Assembly (NCBI GenBank): GCA_905221605.1
Contig: CAJNDS010000586.1
Span: forward strand, 40,001-52,500
Direction: 5' to 3'
DNA: 12,500 bases
Source: Symbiodinium natans
Lineage: Eukaryota > Sar > Dinophyceae > Suessiales > Symbiodiniaceae
Shown: positions 11,948 to 12,500 of the stretch, in pieces
How the letters are laid out: each line of letters opens with the position of its first letter
Position numbering within the stretch: the first letter of the stretch is position 1
The notes under the pieces: generated by a model
Databases searched by the model: none
The model's input: the letters and a program-made list of their open reading frames with translations, nothing else
Told to the model about the DNA's origin: nothing
Translations under genes and position numbers: made by a program

Positions 11948-12031
11948 GGCGTGTTCCAAGAGTTGACCCAGGCCCCTGCCACGCAAGACATCGTCCTTGA
12001 ATGGGCCTCTCAGTGTCTTTCGGGGTCTTGG
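11948..12031 (+). other. Exon-like island
   Basis: The plus frame reads GVFQELTQAPATQDIVLEWA and then SQCLSGSW. It looks like an amphipathic helix-rich piece. A minus frame is open too (LRGPFKDDVLRGRGLGQLLE). Bounded by C-rich array on the left and a degenerate G-rich array on the right. Not recognised. Confidence 0.38.
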
Positions 12032-12150
12032 GGTCTTGGGGTTGAGGGTTGAGGGTTGACTGTTGAGTGTTGGGGGTTTAAACTGGGTTTAGGGTTTAGG
12101 GTTTAGGGTTCAGGGTTTCGGATGGTTGGAGGGTTTAGGGGTTTAGTGTG
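12032..12150 (+). repeat. Degenerate G-rich telomere-like array
   Basis: GGTCTTG, GGTTGAG and TGTTGAG variants first, then four canonical TTTAGGG units, then broken units (gatggttggagggtttagggg). Confidence 0.85.
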
Positions 12151-12207
12151 TTTGCAGGCCCCCCTCCCGAATCTGCAAACATCGCACACGGAAAAACGAG
12201 CTGAGAC
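12151..12207 (+). other. Short island with acceptor-like edge
   Basis: gtgtttgcag is followed by an open frame APLPNLQTSHTEKRAETPK that runs into the C-rich array. The 57-bp length is below the modal size. Possibly an exon start scrap. Confidence 0.3.
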
Positions 12208-12474
12208 CCCTAAACCCTAAACCCTAAACTAGACCCTTTAAACCTCATAAACCCTATAAACCTCAAACCCCAAAAAAACAACAAAACCTATACATCCTAA
12301 ACTCTGTAAACCCTACAAACCCTATAAACCCTATACACCCTATAAACCCTATAAACCCTATAAACCCTATAAACCACATAAACCCTATAAACCCTATGAA
12401 CCCCACAAACCCCTAAAAACCGTATAAACCCTATACACCCTAAACCCGACAAACCCTATAAACCCCACAAATCC
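12208..12474 (-). repeat. Degenerate array dominated by CCCTATAAA 9-mers
   Basis: After three canonical CCCTAAA units the repeat changes to CCCTATAAA with CCCTACAAA, CCCTATACA, CCTCATAAA and CCCCACAAA variants, giving a 9-bp period. Derived from the telomeric unit by a TA insertion that was then amplified. Confidence 0.9.
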
Positions 12475-12500
12475 CTCTTAGGGATGCGGCTTTGTTCTGG

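Noticed and set aside
1-12480. Repeat-and-spacer look resembling a CRISPR array
   Set aside because: The repeats are variable-length telomeric 7-mers in both orientations and the spacers are exon-like with splice signals. There is no constant repeat and no cas gene.
1-12480. A true chromosome end or subtelomere cap
   Set aside because: Arrays face both directions throughout, with unique DNA on both sides of nearly all of them. No terminal run of one orientation reaches a window edge.
1-12480. Pure assembly artefact
   Set aside because: It cannot be excluded, but the islands, foldbacks and dispersed repeats share families across the window and the junctions vary in sequence, so I treat the layout as real until reads say otherwise.
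1-12480. Dinoflagellate spliced-leader gene
   Set aside because: I looked for the CCATTTTGGCTCAAG-type sequence on both strands by eye and did not find it.
1-12480. tRNA genes
   Set aside because: No T-loop-like GGTTCGA box with a matching acceptor stem was noticed. A covariance-model scan would be needed for certainty.

Overview
The window reads as eukaryotic nuclear DNA, most likely from a dinoflagellate (Symbiodiniaceae-like) or a related alga. The reasons are the dominant 7-mer TTTAGGG/CCCTAAA (a plant/algal/alveolate telomere unit), mixed base composition, very short exon-sized coding stretches with AG splice acceptors, and one lectin intron that appears to use a GA-AG boundary, a donor type reported for symbiodiniacean dinoflagellates. 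No bacterial gene layout, rRNA, tRNA or CRISPR array was seen. The organism call is inference.

Layout: about 40 interstitial telomere-type arrays, in both orientations, separate islands of non-telomeric DNA that are mostly 85-135 bp long. Positions 1-2600 alternate arrays with small exon-like islands. Positions 2600-3520 are a larger island holding a 72-bp tandem repeat. Positions 3679-4249 are a 571-bp G-rich array made of blocks of variant units, followed by a 100-bp inverted-repeat element. Positions 4680-6218 are the most gene-like stretch: the minus strand carries the 3' part of an R-type (ricin-B-type) carbohydrate-binding lectin gene, among several 100-bp foldback elements. Positions 6218-10000 return to the array/island pattern, with a foldback array at 8976-9214. 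Positions 10090-10500 hold a composite of dispersed repeats, and 10510-10842 a 110-codon open stretch. Positions 10960-12480 are again arrays and islands, ending in degenerate 9-mer telomere-like repeats.

The only family I recognise is the lectin domain. Most islands look coding (open frames, third-position bias, sometimes a splice acceptor, donor or stop). They point in different directions, do not join into one gene, and are often open on both strands, so many strand calls are provisional. The islands do not form a visible operon or pathway. The picture is of gene fragments shuffled together with telomeric repeats and short foldback elements, or of an assembly of such DNA; sequence alone cannot separate these two.
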